Program-made: the position numbers and the translations under genes
Assembly (NCBI GenBank): GCA_020026415.1
Contig: JAHHQL010000023.1
Location: 1-26,759 of the forward strand
Direction of reading: 5' to 3'
Length of the DNA stretch: 26,759 nt
Source of the DNA: Alistipes sp.
Lineage (GTDB): Bacteria; Bacteroidota; Bacteroidia; Bacteroidales; Rikenellaceae
Notes under the pieces: model-generated
What the model was told of the DNA's origin: nothing
Seen by the model: the letters and a program-made list of their open reading frames with translations, nothing else
Databases searched by the model: none
Part shown: positions 9,320-17,055 of the stretch, piece by piece
Position numbering within the stretch: position 1 is the first letter of the stretch
Layout: each line of letters begins with the position of its first letter

Positions 9320-10348
9320 ATGTCGGAATTTAGATGTAACATCACGGAGGAGTCTCCCCGAATGCTTCATTTCAAGCAACCGGCGGGGACTTCTCGCGGT
9401 ATATATCTTACACGTCGCGTGTGGTATGTGCGGATCACGGACGGTGTGCGGGAAGGTGTGGGGGAGTGTGCCCCTCTGCCAGAACTCAGTTGTGACGACC
9501 GTCCCGACTACGAGCAGATGCTTCGCAAGGCTTGTCGGGATGTCGAATTAAACCAGCGAATCGACACAGAGGCGTTGCGCGACTGGCCTTCGATTCTGTT
9601 CGGATTGGAGACGGCAATGCGTCAGTTCGAGGTCGGAAGTCCGAAGTTATGGGATACACCCTTTTCGCGTGGCGACAAGGGAATCCCGATCAACGGACTG
9701 ATCTGGATGGGCGATTATGCGACCATGCTGCACCGCATCGAAGAGAAGATGAAGGCGGGGTTCCGCTGCATTAAACTCAAGATCGGTGCGATTGATTTCG
9801 AAGACGAATTGAAACTGATTCGGTTTATCCGTCAGCATTTCTCGGCGTCGGAAGTCGAACTCAGGGGCGATGCCAACGGGGCATTTGCTCCCGAGGATGC
9901 CCTGAATCGGTTGGAACGATTGGCCGAGGCGGATCTGCACTCCGTCGAGCAACCCGTGCGTGCAGGGCAGTGGGAGGTGATGGGGCGTTTGTGCCGTGAA
10001 ACACCTCTTCCCATCGCGTTGGATGAGGAGCTGATCGGGGTAAATGACCCTGCGGAAAAGAAACGCCTGCTCGATACGATTCTTCCTCAATACATCATCC
10101 TCAAACCGTCGCTGCACGGCGGTATGGCGGGAGGTGACGAATGGATTTCGTTGGCCGAGGAGCGCCACATCGGTTGGTGGATCACTTCGGCCTTGGAGTC
10201 GAACATCGGCCTGAATGCCATTGCGCAATGGTGCGCCACGAAAAATAATCCGCTGCCGCAGGGATTGGGCACTGGGCAGTTGTTTACGGACAATGTCCCC
10301 ATGCCTCTTGAGATCCGCCGCGACTGCCTGTGGTTCGGAACGCAATGA
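9320..10348 (+). CDS. menC: o-Succinylbenzoate synthase MenC
   Basis: An enolase-superfamily dehydratase that forms o-succinylbenzoate from SHCHC. The 342-residue protein carries the superfamily catalytic set: Lys-x-Lys in CIKLKIG (about 150-156), the metal ligands Asp in RGDANG (about 183), Glu in SVEQPV (about 207) and Asp/Glu in LDEEL (about 234), and the opposite-face lysine in ILKPSLHGG (about 260). The related dipeptide epimerases share the fold, but position in the men operon settles the role. The start lies 6 bp after menB, and the stop overlaps the menE start as ATGA. Confidence 0.94.
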   Translation: MSEFRCNITEESPRMLHFKQPAGTSRGIYLTRRVWYVRITDGVREGVGECAPLPELSCDDRPDYEQMLRKACRDVELNQRIDTEALRDWPSILFGLETAMRQFEVGSPKLWDTPFSRGDKGIPINGLIWMGDYATMLHRIEEKMKAGFRCIKLKIGAIDFEDELKLIRFIRQHFSASEVELRGDANGAFAPEDALNRLERLAEADLHSVEQPVRAGQWEVMGRLCRETPLPIALDEELIGVNDPAEKKRLLDTILPQYIILKPSLHGGMAGGDEWISLAEERHIGWWITSALESNIGLNAIAQWCATKNNPLPQGLGTGQLFTDNVPMPLEIRRDCLWFGTQ

Positions 10349-11430
10349 TTTTCGAAAGGGAGAAACAACGGCTTCGGGTCAGCGGTGAAGTGCTGACCCG
10401 GGAGCGGGTCGCGGAACTTATGATGCGCGGTAAGTCGGCTTTTGACGAGCCGATATGGGACTTGTTGTGCTTTCTTGGGGAGTGGTTCTCCGACGAGAAG
10501 ACCGTTCAGTTACACACCTCGGGATCGACGGGCACGCCTAAGATCATCACGGCGCGCAAAGAGGCGATGATGGAGAGTGCAAGGATGACCTGCGAGGCAC
10601 TCGGCTTGAAGGCGGGGGATCGAGCCCTGCTCTGCATGAATCTTCGATACATCGGGGCGAAAATGGTGGTGGTGCGTGCACTGGTTGCCGATCTTGAATT
10701 GGTGGTGCGTGCGGCATCGGGGCATCCGTTGTGTGATGTCGCGGAGAAGATTTGTTTTGCCGCCATCGTACCCCTGCAACTTTACAACATGCTCCAAAAC
10801 GATGAGGAACGCCGACGTCTGGCGGCAATCGACAAGGTGATTGTCGGGGGCGGAGCGGTGGATGCCGAATTGGAGCGTGCCGTGTACGAATTGCCCAATG
10901 CCGTTTACTCTACTTACGGAATGACCGAGACCCTGTCGCACATTGCCCTTCGTCGATTAAACGGCAAGGAGGCCTCATCGCTCTATACGCCTTTTGAGGG
11001 CATCGGGCTGTTGCTTTCCGAAGAGGAAACGCTGGTGATTGATGCGCCGATGTTGTGCGGGCGTCTGGAGACGAACGATCGGGTGAGGATTCATGCGGAC
11101 GGACGGTTCGAAGTGTTGGGACGAAGAGACAATGTCATCAACAGCGGCGGCGTGAAGATCCAGATCGAGGAAGATGAGATGCTTCTGCGGACGGTGATCC
11201 GTGTGCCGTTTGCGCTTACATCGGTAAGTGATGTCCGTTTGGGGCAGGCGGTCGTATTGCTTGTTGCGGGCGATTTCGAAGAGCAGAAATTGGACGAATG
11301 CCTTCCGAAATACCATTTCCCGCATCACGTTTGGCGGGTCGGGAAAATCCCCGAAACGGGTAACGGAAAGATCGACCGAAAGGCGTGCCGACAGTTGGCC
11401 GAGCGTCTTCTGAAGGGCGAAAATGATTAA
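10345..11430 (+). CDS. menE: o-Succinylbenzoate--CoA ligase MenE (short form)
   Basis: It activates o-succinylbenzoate as an acyl-adenylate and transfers it to CoA. The ANL-family motifs are present: the P-loop TSGSTGTPK (about 58-66), STYGMTET (about 189-196), the hinge block NDRVRIHADGRFEVLGRRDN, and the C-terminal catalytic lysine in GNGKIDRK (about 339-346). At 361 residues it is shorter than the ~450-490-residue enzymes of Firmicutes and enterobacteria, because the N-terminal domain is trimmed, as in other Bacteroidetes. I chose the ATG at 10345, which overlaps the menC stop (ATGA). A GTG at 10330 would add five residues. Confidence 0.92.
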   Translation: MIFEREKQRLRVSGEVLTRERVAELMMRGKSAFDEPIWDLLCFLGEWFSDEKTVQLHTSGSTGTPKIITARKEAMMESARMTCEALGLKAGDRALLCMNLRYIGAKMVVVRALVADLELVVRAASGHPLCDVAEKICFAAIVPLQLYNMLQNDEERRRLAAIDKVIVGGGAVDAELERAVYELPNAVYSTYGMTETLSHIALRRLNGKEASSLYTPFEGIGLLLSEEETLVIDAPMLCGRLETNDRVRIHADGRFEVLGRRDNVINSGGVKIQIEEDEMLLRTVIRVPFALTSVSDVRLGQAVVLLVAGDFEEQKLDECLPKYHFPHHVWRVGKIPETGNGKIDRKACRQLAERLLKGEND

Positions 11431-11468
11431 AAAACCGTGCCGTTTTTCGGATTTTTGCCAAAAAATCT

Positions 11469-11476
11469 TATCTTTG
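11469..11476 (+). promoter_or_regulatory. -7 promoter element of the C1 peptidase gene
   Basis: TATCTTTG matches TAnnTTTG exactly and lies 32 bp before the start codon. The -33 region is only a weak T-rich match (TTTTTC at 11443-11448). It implies that the peptidase is transcribed separately from the men operon. Confidence 0.6.
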
Positions 11477-11508
11477 TCCGATTAGAAATCTAAAACCTAA
11501 CAAATTAT

Positions 11509-12903
11509 ATGAAATTTTCTACTATGTTATTGAGTGCCGGCCTGATCATGTCGGGTGCGGCAACGGCATGGGCGCAGGGAGGTATTACGCCCGAAATGAT
11601 GAAGGAGTTGAAGGCAAGTTATGCCGACAACGCCACCGACAAGGCTCTGCACAACGCCATTGCAGGTACCGAGATCAACATTTTGGCTACCAATCACGAG
11701 AACGCCAAAGGTATTGATACACACTTTACTTATCAGGTGGAGACCAAGGGTGTTACCGATCAGAAATCATCGGGTCGCTGCTGGTTGTTCACGGGTCTGA
11801 ACGTATTGCGTTCGCAGGCCATGAAGGAACACAACCTCAAAGAACTGCATTTCTCGCAGGTTTACAACTTCTTCTATGATCAGTTGGAAAAATGCAACCT
11901 GTTTTTGCAGGGCATTATCGACACCCGTCTCAAACCGATGGATGACAAGATGGTCGATTGGCTGTTCCGCAATCCGCTGAGCGACGGTGGTCAGTTCACG
12001 GGTCTTTCGGACAACCTGTCGAAATATGGTGTTGTTCCTGCGGAGGTGATGCCCGAAACATATTCGAGTAACAATACCCGCACCTTGGCTCAATTACTGA
12101 CCAACAAACTGCGTGAGCAGGGTCTCGGACTGCGTCAGTTGCCCAAGAACGCCAAGGCTGCCGACATCGAGGCCGTGAAGACCGGTTACCTGAAGGAGAT
12201 CTACCGTATGTTGGCTTTGTCGCTGGGTGAGCCTGTCGAGAAGTTCACATGGACGCGTGTGGATTCCGAAGGCAAGATTGTCGATACGAAAGAATACACT
12301 CCCCAGTCGTTCTATGCCGAGTATCTGGGTAACGACCTTTCGAACAACTATGTGATGTTGATGAACGATCCTTTGCGCGAATACTACAAACTCTACACGA
12401 TCGACTACGATCGTCACGTATATGACGGCCGCAATTGGTTGTACATCAACCTGCCTGTCGAGGACATCAAGAAGATGGGTATCGAATCGTTGAAGAACGG
12501 TGTAAAGATGTACTTCAGTTGTGACGTGGGCAAGTTCCTCGATCGCAAACGAGGTCTGCTCGATGTAAACAACTACGACTACGAGTCGTTGATGGGCGTG
12601 AAGTTCGGTATGAACAAGACCGAGCGCGTACAGACTCATGCAAGCGGTTCGTCGCATGCCATGACGATGACGGCCGTAGATCTGGATGCCAACGGCAATC
12701 CTACGAAATGGATGGTCGAGAACAGTTGGGGTGCCAACAACGGTTACAAAGGACACCTGATCATGACCGACGAATGGTTCAACGAGTACATGTTCCGTCT
12801 GGTTGTTGAAAAGCGTTTTGTTCCCGCAGAGATCCTCAAAATCCTTGAGCAGAAGCCGACCGTACTGCCCGCATGGGATCCGATGTTTGCCGAAGAGGAG
12901 TAA
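11509..12903 (+). CDS. Secreted C1-family peptidase, bleomycin hydrolase/aminopeptidase C type
   Basis: A 464-residue papain-superfamily cysteine peptidase of the C1B (bleomycin hydrolase/PepC) group. The oxyanion Gln85 and nucleophile Cys91 lie in QKSSGRCWLF, the histidine is His383 in GSSHAMTMTAVD, and the asparagine is Asn405 in VENSWG. Sequences between them (NPLSDGGQF, KYGVVPAEVMPETYSSNNT) are typical of bleomycin hydrolases. Unlike the cytosolic enzymes it begins with a signal peptide (MKFSTMLLSAGLIMSGAATA, then WAQ), so it should act in the periplasm or outside the cell, probably as an aminopeptidase on short peptides. It has its own promoter and terminator. Confidence 0.94.
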   Translation: MKFSTMLLSAGLIMSGAATAWAQGGITPEMMKELKASYADNATDKALHNAIAGTEINILATNHENAKGIDTHFTYQVETKGVTDQKSSGRCWLFTGLNVLRSQAMKEHNLKELHFSQVYNFFYDQLEKCNLFLQGIIDTRLKPMDDKMVDWLFRNPLSDGGQFTGLSDNLSKYGVVPAEVMPETYSSNNTRTLAQLLTNKLREQGLGLRQLPKNAKAADIEAVKTGYLKEIYRMLALSLGEPVEKFTWTRVDSEGKIVDTKEYTPQSFYAEYLGNDLSNNYVMLMNDPLREYYKLYTIDYDRHVYDGRNWLYINLPVEDIKKMGIESLKNGVKMYFSCDVGKFLDRKRGLLDVNNYDYESLMGVKFGMNKTERVQTHASGSSHAMTMTAVDLDANGNPTKWMVENSWGANNGYKGHLIMTDEWFNEYMFRLVVEKRFVPAEILKILEQKPTVLPAWDPMFAEEE

Positions 12904-12921
12904 ACAAACGGACATTAAAAT

Positions 12922-12959
12922 AAAAAAGGAGAATCCCGTTTCGGGGTTCTCCTTTTTTT
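12922..12959. terminator. Bidirectional intrinsic terminator
   Basis: GGAGAATCCCG (12928-12938) pairs with CGGGGTTCTCC (12942-12952) over 11 bp including one G-T pair, with A-runs on the left and T-runs on the right. It lies between the stops of the convergent peptidase and endonuclease genes and can serve both strands. Confidence 0.9.
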
Positions 12960-12973
12960 GTGTCTTTATGCGA

Positions 12974-13870
12974 TTACTGAATGCGCCACGGACGGTGATC
13001 CTTGCGCGATTCGACCTCAGCCTCGATCGAGTCGGGAAGTTGCGGAAAGAAATCCAAGCCGGTGATCTCTTCGATTTGATCGACCGTACGCGTGTAGTAA
13101 CTCAATTTGTGGGAGCCTGCCTCGTTCTTGAAAATAAAACCGATTGATTCGTATCGGCCGTTATGACAGATGAGCATCACCTTATAAAATGCGTCGGGCA
13201 CGGTTACGCGGCTCGAACCGATGCGCCCGTTGCGAGCCTCTCCAATAATCGGGCCGCACACGATCCATACATTGCCGTAGCGTTGTGCCACCTCGCGCTC
13301 CAACTCTTCGAGGTCTTTCCAATCGCCGCGGTTCAAGTTCTGATTCTGCGGGCAGACATTCGACAGGTAGAACGATTCGCGCATTGCCTGACTGCTCCAT
13401 TTCATATCGGCAGCAGGTGCCATGTGTCCGCGATCCCAGCCCGAATTGCGGTAGTCGTCATCGTCGGCCTGCGTGCCTTTGACCAAGGGATCGGGCTTGA
13501 ATCCGCTTGCTCGCGGAACTGTTCCCCCGACCTCGTGGCGCGTCAGTTCCCATGCCACCCAGTTGGGAATCCGATGGCGGTAGTTGTAAGAAAGCGTATA
13601 GCCCAGATGGGGAATCAGTTCTTCGGAAAGCGATGCAGGAGACATGGGGATCTCCAAAGCCTCGATCTTCTGATCGGAAGAGGATTGCTTTTCGGCATCT
13701 TCGGGAGAGGTAAATTCGCGAACTTTATCCGAAACCTTGTCGGTGATCTCTTCGGTGAACTGGCGAATGCGGTCGATGGTTTTCTTGATGGGGTTTTGGG
13801 CATTGACCGACAGGGTCAGAAAACAGAACAAAACCACCAAAATACGTTTGGTGTTAAGGAAGTGATTCAT
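12974..13870 (-). CDS. Secreted DNA/RNA non-specific endonuclease (NucA/Serratia nuclease family)
   Basis: A beta-beta-alpha-metal nuclease of 298 residues. The catalytic motif DRGHMAPAAD (146-155) holds the general-base His149. The metal-ligand region SNVCPQNQNLNRGDW (170-184) holds the expected Asn and is followed by LEELE. A signal peptide occupies about residues 1-25 (hydrophobic ILVVLFCFLTL, ending VNAQ), so the enzyme should be exported and degrade extracellular or periplasmic nucleic acid. Residues 26-75 form a charged low-complexity linker. The frame stays open upstream to 14053, but those 61 residues lie in AT-rich non-coding sequence beyond the promoter, so I place the start at 13870, directly before the signal peptide. 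Confidence 0.92.
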   Translation of the reverse strand: MNHFLNTKRILVVLFCFLTLSVNAQNPIKKTIDRIRQFTEEITDKVSDKVREFTSPEDAEKQSSSDQKIEALEIPMSPASLSEELIPHLGYTLSYNYRHRIPNWVAWELTRHEVGGTVPRASGFKPDPLVKGTQADDDDYRNSGWDRGHMAPAADMKWSSQAMRESFYLSNVCPQNQNLNRGDWKDLEELEREVAQRYGNVWIVCGPIIGEARNGRIGSSRVTVPDAFYKVMLICHNGRYESIGFIFKNEAGSHKLSYYTRTVDQIEEITGLDFFPQLPDSIEAEVESRKDHRPWRIQ

Positions 13871-13894
13871 TTTTTTTAAAAGTATAAATTTTTC

Positions 13895-13902
13895 CAAAGA
13901 TA
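13895..13902 (-). promoter_or_regulatory. -7 promoter element of the endonuclease gene
   Basis: On the minus strand this reads TATCTTTG, an exact match to the Bacteroidetes -7 motif, 24 bp before the start codon at 13870. No convincing -33 TTTG is visible. It also shows that the longer upstream reading frame is not translated. Confidence 0.6.
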
Positions 13903-14085
13903 ACGCTTTTATTGAGAAGTTTATGCTCCGCAAGGCGTGTTTTATGGCCTTGAAAAATAATTTATGGAACAACGAAAGGAGTTGTATGGGCATGAAAACG
14001 AAGCGTACAACAGTATGAAGAATGTTTGAATGCGTAAACCTTTGATAATTCAATGAATAAGTAGATTTGGTAGGGTAGAGGGTTA

Positions 14086-14102
14086 GAAAACGAAACGTAC
14101 AA
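14086..14102 (+). repeat. 17-bp terminal inverted repeat, left copy
   Basis: GAAAACGAAACGTACAA is the exact reverse complement of 23432-23448. A direct copy with one mismatch lies 92 bp to the left (13994-14010), and a 13-bp inverted copy lies at 14456-14468. Confidence 0.8.
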
Positions 14103-14106
14103 AAGG

Positions 14107-14196
14107 TTTAAGTTGGTTTAGTTTTGCTTTAAGAACGAGGCAAAGTGTTTAAGCAGGTGTTTAATGCTGCTTTGCATCAGGTTTAATTTGCTTTAA
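14107..14196. repeat. Phased array of TTTAA/TTTAG motifs
   Basis: TTTAA or TTTAG begins at 14107, 14117, 14128, 14148, 14160, 14182 and 14192. The spacings of 10, 11, 20, 12, 22 and 10 bp are close to whole helical turns. This looks like a protein-binding or DNA-bending array, plausibly for the phage transposase or repressor. Confidence 0.5.
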
Positions 14197-14455
14197 TCAC
14201 ATGGGCGGTCAGATGGCTTTTGGGGGCTTTCTGGCCGCTTTCTTTTACACCACTGCAAACGAGCAATAACGGCGTAAAATGGGGCTTCTGGTCGTGTCGC
14301 CTGTTTGTTTTTAGGCGTCGAGTAGGGGAGGGGAGTAGCGAGGCTGCAAATGTGGAAAAATACTCTTTGTCAGGTGTTTAATCACCAGTTATATTGGCTT
14401 TCGGAAATGGTAGGATTGAGGTGGTAAATGGTCGGGTAGGGTAGGAGGTAAAACG

Positions 14456-14468
14456 GTACGTTTCGTTT
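14456..14468 (-). repeat. Internal inverted copy of the terminal repeat at the deletion joint
   Basis: GTACGTTTCGTTT matches 13 bp of the right terminal repeat in the same orientation. It ends at the spot where the phage tape-measure reading frame starts, so it may mark the deletion breakpoint. Confidence 0.6.
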
Positions 14469-14480
14469 GAAAAATGGGGC

Positions 14481-15470
14481 TTGGGTATACCGTTGCTTAT
14501 CGGTATGGGCAACCTTATGACGTGGATAAAGGGTTTGCAGTGGGCGGCCATGTGGTCGCGCATTCAGGGCTTCGTTTATGCCGCCCGCCTGCAAATGGCA
14601 TTCATGAACCGTGAACTGATTACGGGGCAGTTAGCTTCCAACGGATTTTTAATCAATATCACCCGTGCGACGCTGGCGGTGCTTCGGTTTGCCGCAGTGG
14701 GGATATTTCAAGCCCTCAAAGGTCTGGGTGCGCTGGTTCTGTCCTTTGTCACGGGTGGAACAGCTTCGGCCACTTTTGCGGGTGTCGCCTCCGCCTCTTT
14801 TGGTGCGTTCAAGCTGGCGGCTGTTACCGCCTGCCGCGCGGTCAGTGTGGCCATCATGAACATCCCGATCATCGGGTGGATAGCCGCGGCCATTGCCGCC
14901 CTGGGTGTTTACCTCTGGAACACGTCGGCGAAGTTCCGCGCCACCTTAAAAGGCCTCGGCGCAGCCTTTGTCGCCACGTTTAAGGGCATCTGGGACTTGG
15001 CTAAAAACGTTTTTGGCAGTATCGGCGACCTGATAAAGGCTGCTTTCTCCTTTGACGGTAAGGGCATCAAGGACGCCATAAACAGGCTTAAAGGCGGTTT
15101 TTCGGAGTTCGGCACGAATGTCGGCAAGGCGTTTAATGACGCCTATAACGCCGAAATGGCTGCCAGCAAGAAAGCGAAGGAGGCCAAAAAGAAAGGCAAA
15201 CCCGACCCGAACGCGGCAGGCGGAGACGTTCCCACGGTGGACGTGCCGACTGTCACGCCGCCCGACCCGACGGGCGGCAGCCTCGGAACTGTCGGCGGCG
15301 GCAAAAGCGACGGCAGCGGTAAAATCAGGAATATAACGGTCAATGTGGACAAGCTGGTGGAGCGTTTCGAGATACACACCACCAACCTGTCCGAAGACTT
15401 GGGAAAGGTCAAGGACATGGTGGGCGAAACCCTGTTGTCCGCCCTTAACGACGTAAATTTGGCAATGTAG
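14481..15470 (+). CDS. Phage tail tape-measure protein, C-terminal part (5'-truncated)
   Basis: These 329 residues are the tail end of a tape-measure protein, which normally exceeds 1000 residues and sets tail length while being threaded through the tube. Visible parts are Ala/Gly-rich hydrophobic helices (about 55-150, including IIGWIAAAIAALGVYLW), an amphipathic stretch with FKGIWDLAKNVFGSIGDLIKAA, then a Lys-rich and Pro/Gly-rich linker and a terminal segment (IRNITVNVDKLVERFEIHTTN) typical of Bacteroidetes phage tape measures. No good start codon is present. The frame opens after a TAG at 14442, with a TTG at 14481 and an ATG at 14505. The N-terminal half is missing, so it is unlikely to function. 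Confidence 0.75.
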   Translation: MGIPLLIGMGNLMTWIKGLQWAAMWSRIQGFVYAARLQMAFMNRELITGQLASNGFLINITRATLAVLRFAAVGIFQALKGLGALVLSFVTGGTASATFAGVASASFGAFKLAAVTACRAVSVAIMNIPIIGWIAAAIAALGVYLWNTSAKFRATLKGLGAAFVATFKGIWDLAKNVFGSIGDLIKAAFSFDGKGIKDAINRLKGGFSEFGTNVGKAFNDAYNAEMAASKKAKEAKKKGKPDPNAAGGDVPTVDVPTVTPPDPTGGSLGTVGGGKSDGSGKIRNITVNVDKLVERFEIHTTNLSEDLGKVKDMVGETLLSALNDVNLAM

Positions 15471-15471
15471 T

Positions 15472-16073
15472 ATGACACCGATAAGTTTCATGTTCATAGC
15501 CGCGGGTGCGGCCACACAGGCGAAAGGGCTGCTGTACAGGATGCAACCCTCGCGCACGGGGCAAGCCCCTAATTGGGACGGCCACGGCGGCGGTATCACC
15601 CCGCACGAGGTCAGCAGCCCGATAACCGATAGAAGCTATTGGGAGGGGCGTTATGTGTTATGCGAACTGACACTGCGCAAGCAGGACGGCCAGACGCTTG
15701 TCATCAATGACGCCGTGTGTGCCATCAGCCGCTCGAAGAACATAGTTACCACGCAGATGGTCGGCATGGACGGCACGGTGAAAGAATACATCAACGAGGG
15801 CGATTACCAGATAAACATCGTTGTCGGTGTGGCCGCCGTCCGTAACGGTATCATCGTGGACGAATACCCCGAAGACGGGTTGCGTGAGCTTCGCGCCTTT
15901 TTCGACGAAAAGGCGGCCATCGACGTGCACAGCGTCTTTTTAGAGATATTCGACATCGGCAGTATCGTGATAAAGAGTTTTCCGTATCGCAGGACACGGC
16001 GAGCAACTACCAAAGCGTGAGCATTTCGGCCATGAGCGACGGGGATTATAACGTGTACAGTACGGAGTATTAA
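15472..16073 (+). pseudogene. DUF6046-like phage tail protein, frameshifted near its end
   Basis: The first 170 residues resemble the DUF6046-type tail proteins found after the tape measure in Bacteroidetes phages (TDRSYWEGRYVLCELTLRKQ, AVCAISRSKNIVTTQMVG, VKEYINEGDYQINIVVG, DEYPEDGLRELRAFFDEK). The open frame stops at 16020 after a basic, unrelated-looking tail (YRRTRRATTKA). Re-reading one base in the TTTT run at 15978-15981 restores a plausible C-terminus (SVSQDTASNYQSVSISAMSD...) that ends at the TAA at 16071-16073, for about 200 residues. One T appears to be missing. It starts 1 bp after the tape-measure stop. The exact role, possibly at the tube-baseplate interface, is not known to me. 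Confidence 0.72.
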
Positions 16074-16098
16074 ACAGTAATTAAACGGCATTCAAACG

Positions 16099-17055
16099 AT
16101 GTACAGGCTGACGGCAAAAATAGAAATCACAGGCGCGAAGTCTTGGCGGCTTGAAAAGGTCACGGAGGTGGAAATCACCCGCGACACCGAAAAGCTGACG
16201 GATGAATGCCGCCTGACATTGCCCAAAAAAATTAAGTGGGACGGTGCGGCCGAGATACCCGTGCAGCGCGGCGACGGGGTGAAAGTGTGGCTGGGCTACG
16301 ACGGGGATTTGCAGTTGGCCTTTGTGGGTTACGTGCGTGACGTGGGTTTTAAGACGCCCGTCGTCATTACCTGCGAGGACGAAATGTTCAAGTTGAAACA
16401 GATGCAGGCACAGAAGAAAGCCTACAAGAGCGTAAACCTTGAAACCCTGTTGAAAGAACAAGGCCTGAACTACCCGTTGCGCGTGATGGGTGAACAGAAC
16501 CTCGGCCAGTACCGTGTCACGGCGGACACCGTGGCGTCGCTTCTCGGCCACTTGCAGGAAAACGGTGTCCGCTCGTTCTTCCGCTATGAGGACGGCAGCC
16601 CCGTGCTTTATTGCGGTGTCCTGTTCGAGAGGGAGAGCCGCCCGTCGCAGGTCTTCGCCACGGGTGTGAACATCATCGACGACCAGAGCCTCGAACAGCA
16701 AAAGGCCGAAAACATGCGCCTGCGCATCAAGGCGGTCAGCCTTATGCCGAACAATAAAAAAATCAGGGTTGAAGTGGGCGACGCCGACGGCGAACACCGT
16801 ACCCTCCATACCTACAACAAGCAGGAAGCGGAACTAAAAGCGTGTGCGCAGCAGGAAATCAAGCGTCTTAAACGGGACGGGCTGACGGGCAGTTTCAAGA
16901 CATTCGGTTACAGTCTGGTCGATAAGCTGGACGCCATCGGCATCAAGATAGACGGTGAGAAAAAAGGTGTCTATCAGGTAAAGAAAAATATAATCAAATA
17001 CGGCACGGGCGGCTTCCGTCAGGAAATCACGCTCGGCAGGCGAGTAGGAGAATGA
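16099..17055 (+). CDS. Phage baseplate hub protein (gpD / Mu P-like)
   Basis: The 318-residue protein has the layout of the late-control D/Mu P hub family, the trimeric hub that holds the spike. The N-terminal beta-rich domain includes VEITRDTEKLTDECRLTLPK and GDGVKVWLGYDGDLQLAFVG, matching the 'G-(D/x)-x-V-x-(V/I)-W-x-G' feature of these hubs. A middle domain starts near VNLETLLKEQ, and the C-terminal domain ends with the usual 'VKKNIIKYGTGGFRQEITLG' type of strand. The stop overlaps the next start as ATGA, consistent with a translationally coupled tail operon. Identified from sequence style plus position, not from a search. Confidence 0.8.
   Translation: MYRLTAKIEITGAKSWRLEKVTEVEITRDTEKLTDECRLTLPKKIKWDGAAEIPVQRGDGVKVWLGYDGDLQLAFVGYVRDVGFKTPVVITCEDEMFKLKQMQAQKKAYKSVNLETLLKEQGLNYPLRVMGEQNLGQYRVTADTVASLLGHLQENGVRSFFRYEDGSPVLYCGVLFERESRPSQVFATGVNIIDDQSLEQQKAENMRLRIKAVSLMPNNKKIRVEVGDADGEHRTLHTYNKQEAELKACAQQEIKRLKRDGLTGSFKTFGYSLVDKLDAIGIKIDGEKKGVYQVKKNIIKYGTGGFRQEITLGRRVGE

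Larger units (their letters stand above)
13903..14480. other. Gene-free region: left end of the Mu-like element with repeats
   Basis: There is no credible gene in about 580 bp. It holds a near-copy of the terminal repeat (GAAAACGAAGCGTACAA, 13994-14010), the perfect terminal repeat (14086-14102), a phased array of TTTAA motifs (14107-14196), a palindromic GGTGTTTAATCACC (14373-14386), and an opposite-facing 13-bp copy of the repeat (14456-14468) right at the point where tape-measure coding sequence begins. A similar G-rich phrase precedes the repeat core on both sides (GGTAGGGTAGAGGGT near 14070, GGGTAGGGTAGGAGGT near 14434). The frame upstream of the tape measure is closed by a TAG at 14442. 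Confidence 0.7.

Noticed and set aside
13871..14053. Upstream extension of the endonuclease frame by 61 residues
   Set aside because: It would put the signal peptide in the interior of the protein and overlies the TATCTTTG promoter motif.
14201..14269. 22-codon frame (MGGQMAFGGFLAAFFYTTANEQ) in the left end region
   Set aside because: Too short, no ribosome-binding or conservation evidence. Probably chance.
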